Origin: Kryptolebias marmoratus
Lineage: Eukaryota > Chordata > Actinopteri > Cyprinodontiformes > Rivulidae
Reading direction: 5' to 3'
DNA: 64,000 bases
Assembly (NCBI RefSeq): GCF_001649575.2
Contig: NC_051438.1
Coordinates: 3,105,229 to 3,169,228, forward strand
Positions 23,211 through 33,377 of this stretch are shown here, piece after piece (within the stretch, counting starts at the first letter, position 1; each line of letters begins with the position of its first letter). The translations under genes and the position numbers were made by a program. Below the pieces are notes generated by a model, which was given only the letters and a program-made list of their open reading frames with translations, did not search any database and was not told where the DNA came from.

Positions 23211-24460
23211 TATGAAAACCCCATCAGATAGAACTTAACCCACAGATGGTGATACTGTTTGTTAATGTTCTAAGTGGTGACTGAATGACAGAAACAGTGT
23301 TTGACACAGATGTCACTTTAATCAGGCTGGGGGCACAAACTGCTCAGAGCTGGTAAAATGGTACATCAACAGTCATATCTGTGTGGAAATCAGAAAATAA
23401 AGATTTCAAAACAGGAATGAACACCTCTTCATACTAAAACCTTAAGCCTTGTTGCCTCAGGATGTCAGGAAAGCATGGAGCTTTACTGCCACCTAGTGTC
23501 CAGATGAAGACACAACAGCTAACCCTGGTCCTGGAGCTTGTCTCCCACCGTTAATCTTCATCACCCACCCTGCTCTGTGGAGCATTATCAATTTATCTAC
23601 GGGAGTTCCATCGCAGCTGCCTCCCCTGATAAAACTGACTTTTTATCCATTTAGAGGAGGGATTTGCAACCTTTACAATCTGAGGAGCCATTTTTGAATC
23701 TTTTCCCACTTAACGTGTTTAAAGCCAAACATACCACCTGAACATAAATAAACTCAACCTACAAATAAAAAACTACCATTTTGTACTATCTAACAATAAA
23801 GAGCTATAATAAAATGTTGACACTTATTTGTATTTTTATGTATCAAGACAAAAGAGAAACCATAAACAAGAGGGACAAATAATATTCTGGTGTACACCCA
23901 CTTTGATCAAAATTCAACACCAAATGATGCAGGCCTGATTGAGTCCTTTCTCTGTTTGCTGATAATTACTGTAATAATATAAATACCTCGTGCTGAGAGA
24001 ATAAACACAGAATCAGGGTGAATATAAAAAGAGTCCAGTATGTTAAATGTATATTTCCAAGTTATTCATTTCCTCCTATTAAAAGCAGAGACTTAGTTTA
24101 CTTAGTTTAACCTTTTGTTAACTATGTTTTATCAGCGGTAAACCACAGCATGTATTTCTGTGTTAGGAGAGTGACTTGTCATACAGTATTTGTGTGAATG
24201 CCCCCCCATACAATTTGTTTTTCTTGTTTGTTTTTTTATTTAACTACTGCATACTTTGCTATTTTAGCCAAACATATCTAAAAAACTTTCAGCTGATTCA
24301 GAAGATGGGTGCTATGACTTTAGATTTTTTTGACAAATATTTGTCTGAATATTTACCTTTTATTTACAAATATTTCCCCCTTAAATAGACACTAAAATCT
24401 CTTCAGTTCCTTTAAAGAATATTGTTCTTTCTGAAATCTGCCTCAGCAAACTTCTGTCTT
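23211..24460. other. Intergenic sequence
   Basis: AT-rich, no gene recognised. Confidence 0.4.
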
Positions 24461-24469
24461 CTTATGCTA

Positions 24470-25150
24470 CTTTTAGCCTTTAGCTAGCCTTTTACTACTT
24501 TTAATTAGCCTTTTGCTACATTTAGCCTTTAGATAGCCATTTACTACTTTTAGCATTTAGCTAGCCTTTTGTTACTTTTGGCTTCTACCTAAGTTTTTGA
24601 TACTTTTAGCCCTTAGCTAGCCTTTTACTACTTTTAGCTTCTAGCTATCCTTTTGCTACATTTAGCAGTTTTTTGCTATTTTTAGCTTGACTATTTCTAC
24701 TTTTAACTAGCCTTTTACTACTTTTAATTAGCCTTTTGCTACATTTAGCCTTTAGATAGCCATTTACTGCTTTTAGCATTTAGCTAGCCTTTCGTTACTT
24801 TTAGCTTCTACCTAGGTTTTTGATACTTTTAGCCCTTAGCTAGCCTTATACTACTTTTAGCTTCTAGCTAGCCTTTTGCTATTTTTAGCTTGACTATTTC
24901 TACTTTTAGCTAGCCTTTTACTACTTTTAATTAGCCTTTTGCTACATTTAGCTTTTAGATAGCCATTTGTTACTTTTAGCTTCTATCTAACTTTTTGATA
25001 CTTTTAGCCCTTAGCTAGCCTTTTACTACTTTTAGCTTCTAGGTAGCCTTCTGCTACATTTAGCCAGTCTTTTACTATCTTTAGCTTGACTATTACTACT
25101 TTTAGCTAACATTTTGCTACTTTTTGCTTCCATGTAGAGTTTTGCTTTTT
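24470..25150. repeat. Higher-order minisatellite (about 28-bp monomers)
   Basis: Degenerate monomers of the form cttttagcnnntagctagcctttt(a/g)cta repeat about 24 times. They are arranged in larger blocks: the variant ttaattagcc recurs at 24501, 24724 and 24927, giving higher-order periods of 223 and 203 bp. No spacers of CRISPR type exist. Confidence 0.9.
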
Positions 25151-27130
25151 TGTACAGGTTCAGCTTCTTTATCAAATTTCAGAAGTCACTAAGCTTCAGG
25201 GTTCACAATTGAAACAGAAAATGCTAATTTCTCTAGTTTTTCTTAATGCTGATTTCTCTGACTCATAATGTAGTCATCTGTGATGTGTGCAGAACTGCAA
25301 CTTGACTCAGACATGTTAAAAAGGTTACATTTTCTGATGAATTTTAAACAAAGATCACACTGTGGTACCAAAGGTCAGACTTATGAAGCAGCTAACAGGC
25401 TAACAAATTAGCACAGACTGATTAGTATGTTTCCTGATTTCTTTTAAAGTATCATTCTGTCACAAATGTTTTAACTCTTTAAACTAGCTTTTCATATTGT
25501 AGCTTTGGGCAGAAAGATTATTTATTTCCATGCCGTTTGTGGTCAAAGTTACAGAAAGCCACTGCTGAGTGACCAAGAAGCCACATGTGAGCTCAGAGCC
25601 ACAGATTGCAGAGCCCTGATTCAGGCCCCGGCCACACAGGAAGGGTTTTTCTGAATATTTTACAGCATTTTGGGTCGTTTTCTGTGTGGAAAAAAAACTC
25701 TTGCAGAAACAGTGTCATGTTTACAGGGATATTTTTAGAAATGACAAATAAAAAGACTGTTTTGAGAACCAAAAAAAAAATGCCATGTGGACAAGTCCTG
25801 AGGGCTTTGTTTTGCCTTTATTCAAACAGAGTGTGAAGTTCTTCTATGTAATCTGCTTCAGCTAATGTTAGCTAAGTTTTAAATGTGTACACATGAGAAG
25901 ACATAGCTTAGATTCCTACTTAAACTACATTTAGAAGGATAAAAGCCCTGCTCTGGGCAATAACCCAGAAATATTACTGAGACTGGAGAAATAGGCCGCT
26001 CACTGAAACACACACATAAACGTGCACACACACACACTTCTGCTTTCTCAGCAAGGCTTTGTCAAACGAGGTGCAAAACTGCTGAGGAAATGGTGCGCTG
26101 TGTTTCAGGTCTTATCATGGCTCATACATTATATGTGGATGGAAGCACGAGTCATAACCTTTCTTCTCACGTCTCCATATAGTGTGATATCAGCACTGAC
26201 CAGCAACTTCTATTTCTGTTCTGCATCACTGAGGTACTTTTTGTGCAGCTCGCTGTAAAACTTCTGCGTTTACACATTATCAACTTGCTATGAAGATTAA
26301 TTACGAACCCGAGCGCTGCCCTCTTCCTTCCTCTCGGGCGACATGCTCGGTTATATGCAGACCAAGGCGCTTCTTGGTTTCTAAAGAAAGCTATGTCTTT
26401 CGCGATACACGGGTGAGACCACATGAGCCTCTGTATTGGGCTGACAAATCAGAAAAGATTGTTCCGTGAACATGAAGTACGTTTCTTTCACTGGGATTTC
26501 AAAGTTGTGAACATGCAGAATTTTCTGCATACACGCACAGATCATGGCTCCATCAACATGACGTTCACACCTTCTGTCCACACAGAGTTTTTAGTGAGAA
26601 TTTTAAAAATTCTTTCCCAAACTGAGACTTTTTTTTAAACTGAGTTCTCGGTGCCTCCGAGTTAACCATCATTGTTACTTTTCAGAAACAATGATGTTCT
26701 TATCGACAACAAACTTTGATTATGTGCTGAAAGTATTCATAACTGAGAAAACTATAAACGGTATGTAAAAAAATAAGATTGCAATAGTTTTAGGAGTATC
26801 TTTAGCCAAACTAAGAGTTTTTTCTCTGTCTTTTGATATAATTGTGGTGGTTCTGGCCACTTAGTGGTGCAGCGTGGGTATTTCAGAGGCTTTTGTTGGA
26901 ATTGTTTGAATAAGAGTTTTCATATAAATGGGGGGAAATTATTGAACTATAACTACTGAACTGTTCTCATTAGACTCTTTCCTCTTTGATTTCTGTAAGG
27001 AACCTATGCTTTCTGAATACTCCATCGACTTCTGTGTTATATCTGTTGACACAGGATGGAATGAAAAGGCGCTGAAATGTGTATTTGTCAGCTCACTGTC
27101 TGAGACTCTAACTCAGTGTTTCTCAACCTT
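25151..27130. other. Intergenic sequence
   Basis: A (CA)n-like stretch lies at 26008-26038. Frames at 25.6 and 26.0-26.6 kb show no known domain. The phrase cagtgtttctcaaccttttt at 27114-27133 resembles the terminal sequence of fish hAT MITEs, but no partner end was found. Confidence 0.35.
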
Positions 27131-27159
27131 TTTTGGGCCAGTGCCCCCCTATCCATTAT

Positions 27160-27355
27160 CAAGGCCTAACCATTTTCATGGCCGAGTGGGAAACGTCGGC
27201 TTTAAAAAAATGTGCAAAAAAACCTCTGCATTACTTCAGGTATCTTGATGATATCTGGGGTGTGTGGACGCATTCTGAGGAGGACTTTGATCATTTCCTA
27301 CACACCTTAAACACACACAACGTTTCAATTAAATTAAAGTCATCCACCAGCCTTA
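27160..27355 (+). pseudogene. Penelope-like element RT fragment
   Basis: A plus-strand frame reads GLTIFMAEWETSALKKC, then FRYLDDIWGVWTHSEEDF and FLHTLNTHNVSIKLKSS before running into an assembly gap. YLDD followed by W, and the LNTHNxSIKLK text, fit the RT catalytic region of Penelope-like retroelements. The upstream RT fingers are absent. The downstream part is unknown because of the gap. Confidence 0.65.
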
Positions 27356-27455
27356 NNNNNNNNNNNNNNNNNNNNNNNNNNNNNNNNNNNNNNNNNNNNN
27401 NNNNNNNNNNNNNNNNNNNNNNNNNNNNNNNNNNNNNNNNNNNNNNNNNNNNNNN
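27356..27455. other. Assembly gap (100 N)
   Basis: Run of N of a conventional fixed size. The true length is unknown. Frames drawn through it are meaningless. Confidence 0.99.
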
Positions 27456-27463
27456 TGCATGAG

Positions 27464-27500
27464 GCAGTACAATGCCTTGTGAAGCAAGGCATTGTACTGC
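27464..27500. repeat. Perfect 16-bp inverted repeat
   Basis: gcagtacaatgccttg and caaggcattgtactgc are exact reverse complements around a 5-base loop, immediately after the gap. Confidence 0.95.
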
Positions 27501-27526
27501 TCTCTATGCGCTGCTGGCAGGCCCCA

Positions 27527-27648
27527 ATAATAAAGAGAAACAGGAAAACAATGGTGTGAATGCTTAAAAGCATTCACACAATAATAGATAATAAAGAGAA
27601 ACAGGAAAACAATGGTGTGAATGCTTAAAAGCATTCACACAATAAAGT
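27527..27648. repeat. 61-bp tandem duplication containing hairpins
   Basis: Two almost identical 61-bp units (starting ataataaagagaaacaggaa) each contain the hairpin gtgtgaatgctt-aa-aagcattcacac. The gap and palindromes lie next to each other, which may explain the assembly break. Confidence 0.9.
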
Positions 27649-27814
27649 GACACAATCAAAAACCAACCAGTCTAACCTTACAAAGGTAGAACACAAGAAA
27701 TAAAACTGGAAAATTTTTGAAGAAATGTTGGAAGGTACCAATGCAACTGCTGCCTGAAACTCCAACATGCATCAACCTTCTATAAAACCAAATAAAATTT
27801 GGTAAATGAATAAA

Positions 27815-27920
27815 TAAATGTCCTAACATTCATTGAAGAAATGCATTTTGCCCATCATTCTTCATGCCAGAGTTTTAGACTAAATTCATTTTATACTGAA
27901 AAGGGTCAAAGTTGTAGCCA
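27815..27920 (-). repeat. Unclassified interspersed repeat, short fragment
   Basis: The end region only: taacattcattgaagaaatg, catgccagagttttagacta and attcattttatactgaaaag match the reversed right end of the family. Confidence 0.5.
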
Positions 27921-28049
27921 CGTTGGTCCACTTTGTGAACACATACATTCATCACCATCATTATGTATACTGTATATCGATCTATGCTTTGCACTCATAC
28001 ATTCAAATAGTAACACAGAGATTCGATGGAGAAAACAGTGACTAACTAA

Positions 28050-28975
28050 ACTAAAATATAAAGGGAAAAAACAAAAGAACGACCTGACAAAAGGCCAGGG
28101 GAAACAAAGTAAACACAAGGAGTCCAGCATGTCCCGGTGTCGGTCCAGACAGATTTAGGAGAGGCGTCCTCCTGGACCCTCTTGGAGTGGTGTTGCACAA
28201 ACCCCCTCAAAAACATTAAAGATTTGGATGAGCTGAACCCCTGAAGGTTCAGTAGCATGGGACAATGGCCTAGTTTCCGAAATGGAGAACACTGGAGGGA
28301 TAGGAGCTGCTAAGTATGCACCACATGCTGGAGGTAACTCTGGAGGCACAGAGGCAGACTTGGGGATCTTTGGAGGACACTTGGGAGGCACCGAGAGTTC
28401 AGGGGAAGCAGGAACTGAAGGTAGGTGTGGTTCATGAGTTGACTCAAGGGACTCTGAAGAGGACTTAGGAGGCACTAGGGAGTCTGAAGGCTCCACTGTG
28501 GTCGATACAGAAACTGGAGCAAGAACCCATGAAGCTGGTGGCAGAAGGGTCCACTGAGCCAGCACTGGGGGCTGGTGCACAGAGGATGGCCTTCCTCTGC
28601 ATCTGTGAGGCTGATCAAGTATTGGAGGCACTGCAGCCACTGGAGACACAGGGGGCGCTGAGATGGAGGGGTGGAGAACCTCAGTGGCTGAAAAGTCTCC
28701 TGGCAATGGTGTGAACAGGGTTTAGTAGGGTTCAGCTTCAGTGCATAGTGGGGTGCTGCAGTGCAGTGAAGAGTTGGATACAACGAGGGGCTTGACCAGA
28801 TGAATCCTACCTTTTAGGTGGTTTGATTGCCAAGTGTGTTCCCAGGAAAAGCGACTTCCTCTCCTCCTCATATATCAGTAACTGCAAGGGCAGAATCTCA
28901 GGTTCTGGACTTGACTATCTCTGTCTTCTAAGATAGTCGTCTTCCACTCCAACGAATGACAGGGGACTGGTTTTT
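28050..28975 (-). pseudogene. Proline-rich, repeat-like reading frame
   Basis: A minus-strand frame of 183 codons (28706-28155) is rich in Pro and Ser, with CPPKIPKSASVPPELPPACG-type text. Upstream of it a second frame piece (about 28880-28700) is also open. It looks like the non-conserved proline-rich part of a fish retroelement rather than a folded protein. No RT, protease, integrase or zinc-knuckle motif is visible. Its position next to LTR-like sequence at 29.0-29.3 kb supports a retroelement origin, but the assignment is weak. Confidence 0.3.
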
Positions 28976-29039
28976 TTCCCCTTCTCTTCTTCTTTTTTTC
29001 CTCTAGGCAGTCGTATCCACTTCTCATGCCAAAAAACTC

Positions 29040-29340
29040 AAAAATGTTGATAAGCCTGCTGGGTTTTATTCTGGAATAACAAATTTATTAAATAAAAACA
29101 AAAGGCATACGCAGCAGCAAAATCTACAAGGAATGACTACAAAGATCACAGAGAGCGATAAGGACCTAACCTGACTGTAGCATGAGCTGATAATGAACCA
29201 TAGGGACTGATAAGGAGCTGCAGCTGACTAATGGAAATCATGGACAGGTGAGGCTGGATGTGGCAGGACTCAGGAGCAGAGACTGAGGAAAATTACAGAC
29301 AGGTGAAAGAGAATACAAGGAGGCACAGGGAAGACTACTA
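29040..29340 (-). mobile_element. Possible LTR remnant
   Basis: On the minus strand the sequence has a CT/TG-rich upstream part and an AATAAA (reverse of tttatt at about 29085), then a short 3' segment, as in the better-defined LTRs of this window. I could not find matching target duplications or clean TG/CA ends, so the boundaries are uncertain. Confidence 0.3.
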
Positions 29341-30690
29341 TAAAACTTGGTCTATTTAAACATTTAAATACATCACACTTTTGTCATTTTTAAAGTAAAC
29401 AAAGCCAACAATCATGCAAAAAGTGTGTGTGTATAGGAACAAAGTGAGAACAGTTAGTAACCAGTTAAATAAACCATTTCTGTCACCACTGAAACCTTTT
29501 ATTTTGTTTTTGTATGAATTAAAAAAAATGTTTTTTTTCCCCAAAAGCTTTCATAATGGCTGCTGTCCTTGAATCACCTCCTGTGCTTTATTGTTTTTCT
29601 GCAGCTTCCATTAAACAGCTAACATTAGCCTTTCCATTCCCACCTGCTAGCCAAACATGGAGGAAATCAAGAGTTAAAAGGCTCCAACAATTTGGTGTTG
29701 AGCAACCTTTTTAAACAAAGTCCATTGTTTTCTTGGTTGATCATCTTGAAAAAGTCGCCAGTAGTTCTGTAAGGACATCATATCCACTGGGTGATATTTG
29801 AATCCTAATTTAAGTCACATTTACAAATAAATTAAATTAACATAAATTAAAAAGTGCAAACAAAGTACCAACACACGTCTCACATAAAGGCCAATGAGTA
29901 ACAACAGAGAACTCTGAAAAACAGACAGATGCTGTACTGTACTGTGCTTTTTGTGGCACAGGCTGCATGTTGGATCACTACATATAACAAAACAAAACAT
30001 ATCTAATGCTGAATTTAATAGCATAATTTTACTGGTAAACATGGATAATATTTTCACTAAGCACAGAAAATGCTTACCATATTCGGTCTTGTAAAGCCAC
30101 CCACTGAATTTCAGCTCAACTAACCACTTTTGGTTAAACCCACTCGTTCAGTGTTTATTGCAGTGGCTCCAGTGACCTACTAAGTCCTGGTAGCTGAAGG
30201 TGGCTCGGCCTCAGGGCTCATTAGAGTCGCGCGGGGCTCTGCAAACAGCACGTGGACCTGAGCGCACAGGGGAGGTGTTAATACTTGGTGCTTACATCGG
30301 TGGAGTTTTCTCCAAAAAAAAGGGGGGCAATACGCTACGTAACCAGTGGAAATACGGTAAAAAAGAGAGCAGATGGATGTCACATCAAATATGGCTGCAC
30401 GTATTCAGGAGGAAGAACTGCTGTGTTTCTGGCTGTGATACAGAGAGGATGTTTCAACTTAAAGCATTCAGTTTGACTTTCATTAATTTATTTACTTATT
30501 TGCTTTAGTTGTGACTCTCCAATCATAGAATTAATATTTCTATAAACACTCCTTTTTATCGGCTGCAGCAGTAATCTCCTTCTGTGAATTTTGAGTCATT
30601 TGATTATCTTTGTGATATCTCATAGAGGGATCACAGAAATGCTGATACAGGCGAACCAGCTCTGCTAGAGCACCAAAATGGTCTATTTTG
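29341..30690. other. Intergenic sequence
   Basis: No gene supported. A CpG-containing patch at 30200-30300 has open frames on both strands without recognisable motifs. Confidence 0.35.
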
Positions 30691-30951
30691 AATGGAGCAC
30701 GGCGCGTGCGGTCCACACCGAGTTACAAAAGGTGCATGACCACCCGTTGTGACACTGCGCGTGATTGCATCACTGTTGGCGGCGCACCCTCGCACCATGA
30801 GGCAGATAAAGGTAGCGATTTTGGGGGTACAGGTGGAAAAAAACGTGTATAAAAAATGACATATTTATAATAAACAAGCGGAGCTTAGCCTGGTGGCCAG
30901 GTCACCAAAGCCTGGCAGCTCGCCAGGCTTATAATACACTGGGGGAAACCC
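30690..30951. mobile_element. Possible hAT-like end fragment
   Basis: The right edge, cctggcagctcgccaggctt then ataatacactgggggaaacc, ends in ctg. Read on the minus strand it begins CAGGGTTTCC, a hAT-like terminus. The opposite end was not found. The CpG-rich block at 30695-30800 may belong to the same element. Confidence 0.3.
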
Positions 30952-31068
30952 TGCCACAGCGCAGCCTTCGGGTAGAAAACAGAAACAAGCTTGCGTTATA
31001 TGGTTATAGTTATAGACAAAGAAGCAAATATTTAAATTTATTTTATAAACATGAAAGAAATTAATTTT

Positions 31069-31250
31069 ATCCATCCATTTTTTTAACTACTTTTCTGTGC
31101 AGATTTATTAGGTAGCTGTTGCCTTTTTTTAGGAGTCAGTGAAGAAGAAGCAGGGTACACCCAGGACAGGTCATAAGTCTATCACAGGGACACATACAGA
31201 CAAATGAGACAGACAACCATTCACACTTCCACCTATTGACAATTTATGGT
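31069..31250 (-). mobile_element. V-SINE-type SINE, 3' half
   Basis: Minus-strand tail ttatccatccattttttta followed by gggtacacccaggacaggtc, aagtctatcacagggacaca and caaccattcacacttccacc, in the order seen in the 50.1 and 53.4 kb copies. Confidence 0.6.
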
Positions 31251-31697
31251 GTATTGTTTGGGGCAGTTTGGCTCCTTGTAGAGTCTCCTGTGGCAAACTA
31301 GTTCTTGGTGAGGGGATAGACAGTCATCCACAATGGATTACTGTGACATTTTAGAGTACATCCATAGAAATACAAAACAAAATAAAACAAAACAGTTCAA
31401 CAGTTCAACCCCTCCCTGGGCTGCCACCTTACCGTGGTGGAGGGGTTTGAGTGTCCCAATGATCCTAGGAGCTATGCTGTCAGGGGCTTCATGCCCCTAG
31501 TAGGGTCACCCAAGGCAGACAGGTCCTAGGTGAGGGATCAGTCAAAGTGCAGCCCAAGGACCTCTTATGATGAATAAAAATTTTGGATCCAGTTTCCCTC
31601 GCCCGGACGCGGGTCACCGGGGCCCCACTCTGGAGCCAGGCCTAGAGGTCGGGCTTTCACCCATGGAGCCCGGCCGGGCACAGCCCGAAGAGGTGAC

Positions 31698-32787
31698 ATG
31701 GGTCCCCCTTTCCATGGGCTCACCACCTATGGGAGGGGCCAAAGTAGTCAGGTGCAATGTGGGATGGGTGGTGGCCGAAGGTGGGGACCTTGGCGGTCTG
31801 ATCCTCGGCTACAGAAGCTGGCTGTTGGGACATGGAATGTCACCTCTCTAGTGGGGAAGGAGCCTGAGCTGGTGTGTGAGGTTGAGAGGTTCCGGCTAGA
31901 AATAGTCGGGCTCACCTCAACACACAGTTCTGGCTCCGGAACCAGTCTCCTTGAGAGGGGTTGGACACTCTTCCACTCTGGAGTTGTCCCCTGTGAGAGG
32001 CGCCAAGCAGGAGTGGGCATACTTGTTGCCCCCCATCTTGGTGCCTGTACATTGGGGTTTACCCCGGNNNNNNNNNNNNNNNNNNNNNNNNNNNNNNNNN
32101 NNNNNNNNNNNNNNNNNNNNNNNNNNNNNNNNNNNNNNNNNNNNNNNNNNNNNNNNNNNNNNNNNNNNNNNNNNNNNNNNNNNNNNNNNNNNNNNNNNNN
32201 NNNNNNNNNNNNNNNNNNNNNNNNNNNNNNNNNNNNNNNNNNNNNNNNNNNNNNNNNNNNNNNNNNNNNNNNNNNNNNNNNNNNNNNNNNNNNNNNNNNN
32301 NNNNNNNNCGGTGTTCTGTTGTTGGACTTCTGTGCTTGTCATGGATTGTCCATAATGAACACCATGTTCAAACATAAGGGTGTCCATATGTGCTCTTGGC
32401 ATCAGGACACCCTAGGTCACAGTTCAATGATCGACTTTGTTGTCGTTTCATCTGATCTGGAGCCACATGTTTTGGACAATCGGGTGAAGAGAGTGGCGGA
32501 GCTTTCAACTGACCACTACCTGGTGGTGAGTTGGTTCCGATGGTGGGGGAGGATGCCGGTCAGACCTGGCAGGCCCAAACGTATTGTGAGGGTCTGTTGG
32601 GAACGTCTGGCGGAGTCTCCTGTTAGGCAGAGCTTTAACTCCCACCTCCAGCAGATCTTTGAACATGTTCCGGGGGAGGTGGGGGACATTGAGCCCGAGT
32701 GGGCCATGTTCCATGCCTCTATTGTTGAGGCGGCTTATCGGCGCTGTGGCCGCAAGGTAGTTGGTGCCTGTCGCGGCGGAAACCCTT
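31698..32787 (+). pseudogene. Rex3 endonuclease domain
   Basis: The frame carries KLAVGTWNVTSLVGKEPELV (first nuclease motif with Asn), VGILVAPHLGACTLGFTP, a 241-N gap over the expected GDFNAH motif, then [27 protein letters not shown] and [15 protein letters not shown] (His-containing final motif). The fold is an APE-like endonuclease that nicks target DNA for target-primed reverse transcription. The frame stops at a TGA after ACRGGNP, where related copies continue. The upstream Met at 31698 may not be the true start. Confidence 0.85.
32068..32308. other. Assembly gap (241 N) inside Rex3
   Basis: N run replacing the central endonuclease coding region. The corresponding region is present, on the minus strand, in the fragment at 6.5-7.1 kb. 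Confidence 0.99.
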
Positions 32788-32823
32788 GAACCCGCTGGTG
32801 GAAACCGGTGGTGAGGGATGCTG

Positions 32824-33369
32824 TCAGGCTGAAGTAGGAGTCTTATCGGGCCTTTTTGGCCTGTGGGACTCCAAAAGCAGCTGACGGGCAAAAACTCGGG
32901 CATGGGAGGAGTTCGGAGAGGCCACGGAGAAAGACTTCCGTACAGCTTTGAGGCGATTATGGTCCACCATACGGTGTCTCAGGAGGGGAAAGCAGTGCAG
33001 CACCAACACTGTTTATAGTGTGCTGCTGACCTCGACTCGGGATGTTGTGGGTCGGTGGGCGGAATACTTCGAAGACCTCCTCAATCCCACCGGCACGTCT
33101 TCCATTCAGGAGGCAGAGCCTGGGGACTTTGGGTCGGGCTCTCCGATCACTGGTGCTGAGGTCACTGAGGTGGTTAAAAAGCTCCTCGGTGGCAAGGCTC
33201 CGGGGGTGGATGAGATTCGCCCAGAGTACCTTAAGGCTCTGGATGTTGTAGGGTTGTGTTGGTTAACATGACTCTGCAATATTGCGTGGACTTCGGGGTC
33301 AATCCAGTTCCCCTCGATTGGCAGACCGGGTGGTGGTCCCCTTATTCAAAAAAGGGGACCAGAGAGTGT
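32824..33369 (+). pseudogene. Rex3 linker and RT N-terminus
   Basis: Broken frames contain VGRWAEYFEDLLNPTGTSS, KKLLGGKAPGVDEIRPEYLK and the start of the RT fingers. GKAPGVDEI is the conserved block before RT motif 1 in RTE and many other LINEs. The hAT-type element interrupts the sequence after gtgtttcaac. Confidence 0.8.
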
Positions 33370-33377
33370 GTTTCAAC

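Noticed and set aside
24470..25150. Possible CRISPR array
   Set aside because: Repeats are contiguous and degenerate with no unique spacers, and the DNA is vertebrate.
27114..27150. hAT-like terminus cagtgtttctcaacc
   Set aside because: No opposite end or 8-bp duplication was found, so no element is called.
27464..27500. Hammerhead ribozyme core expected near Penelope-like elements
   Set aside because: The palindromes lack the conserved ctgatga and gaaa core, so no ribozyme is claimed.
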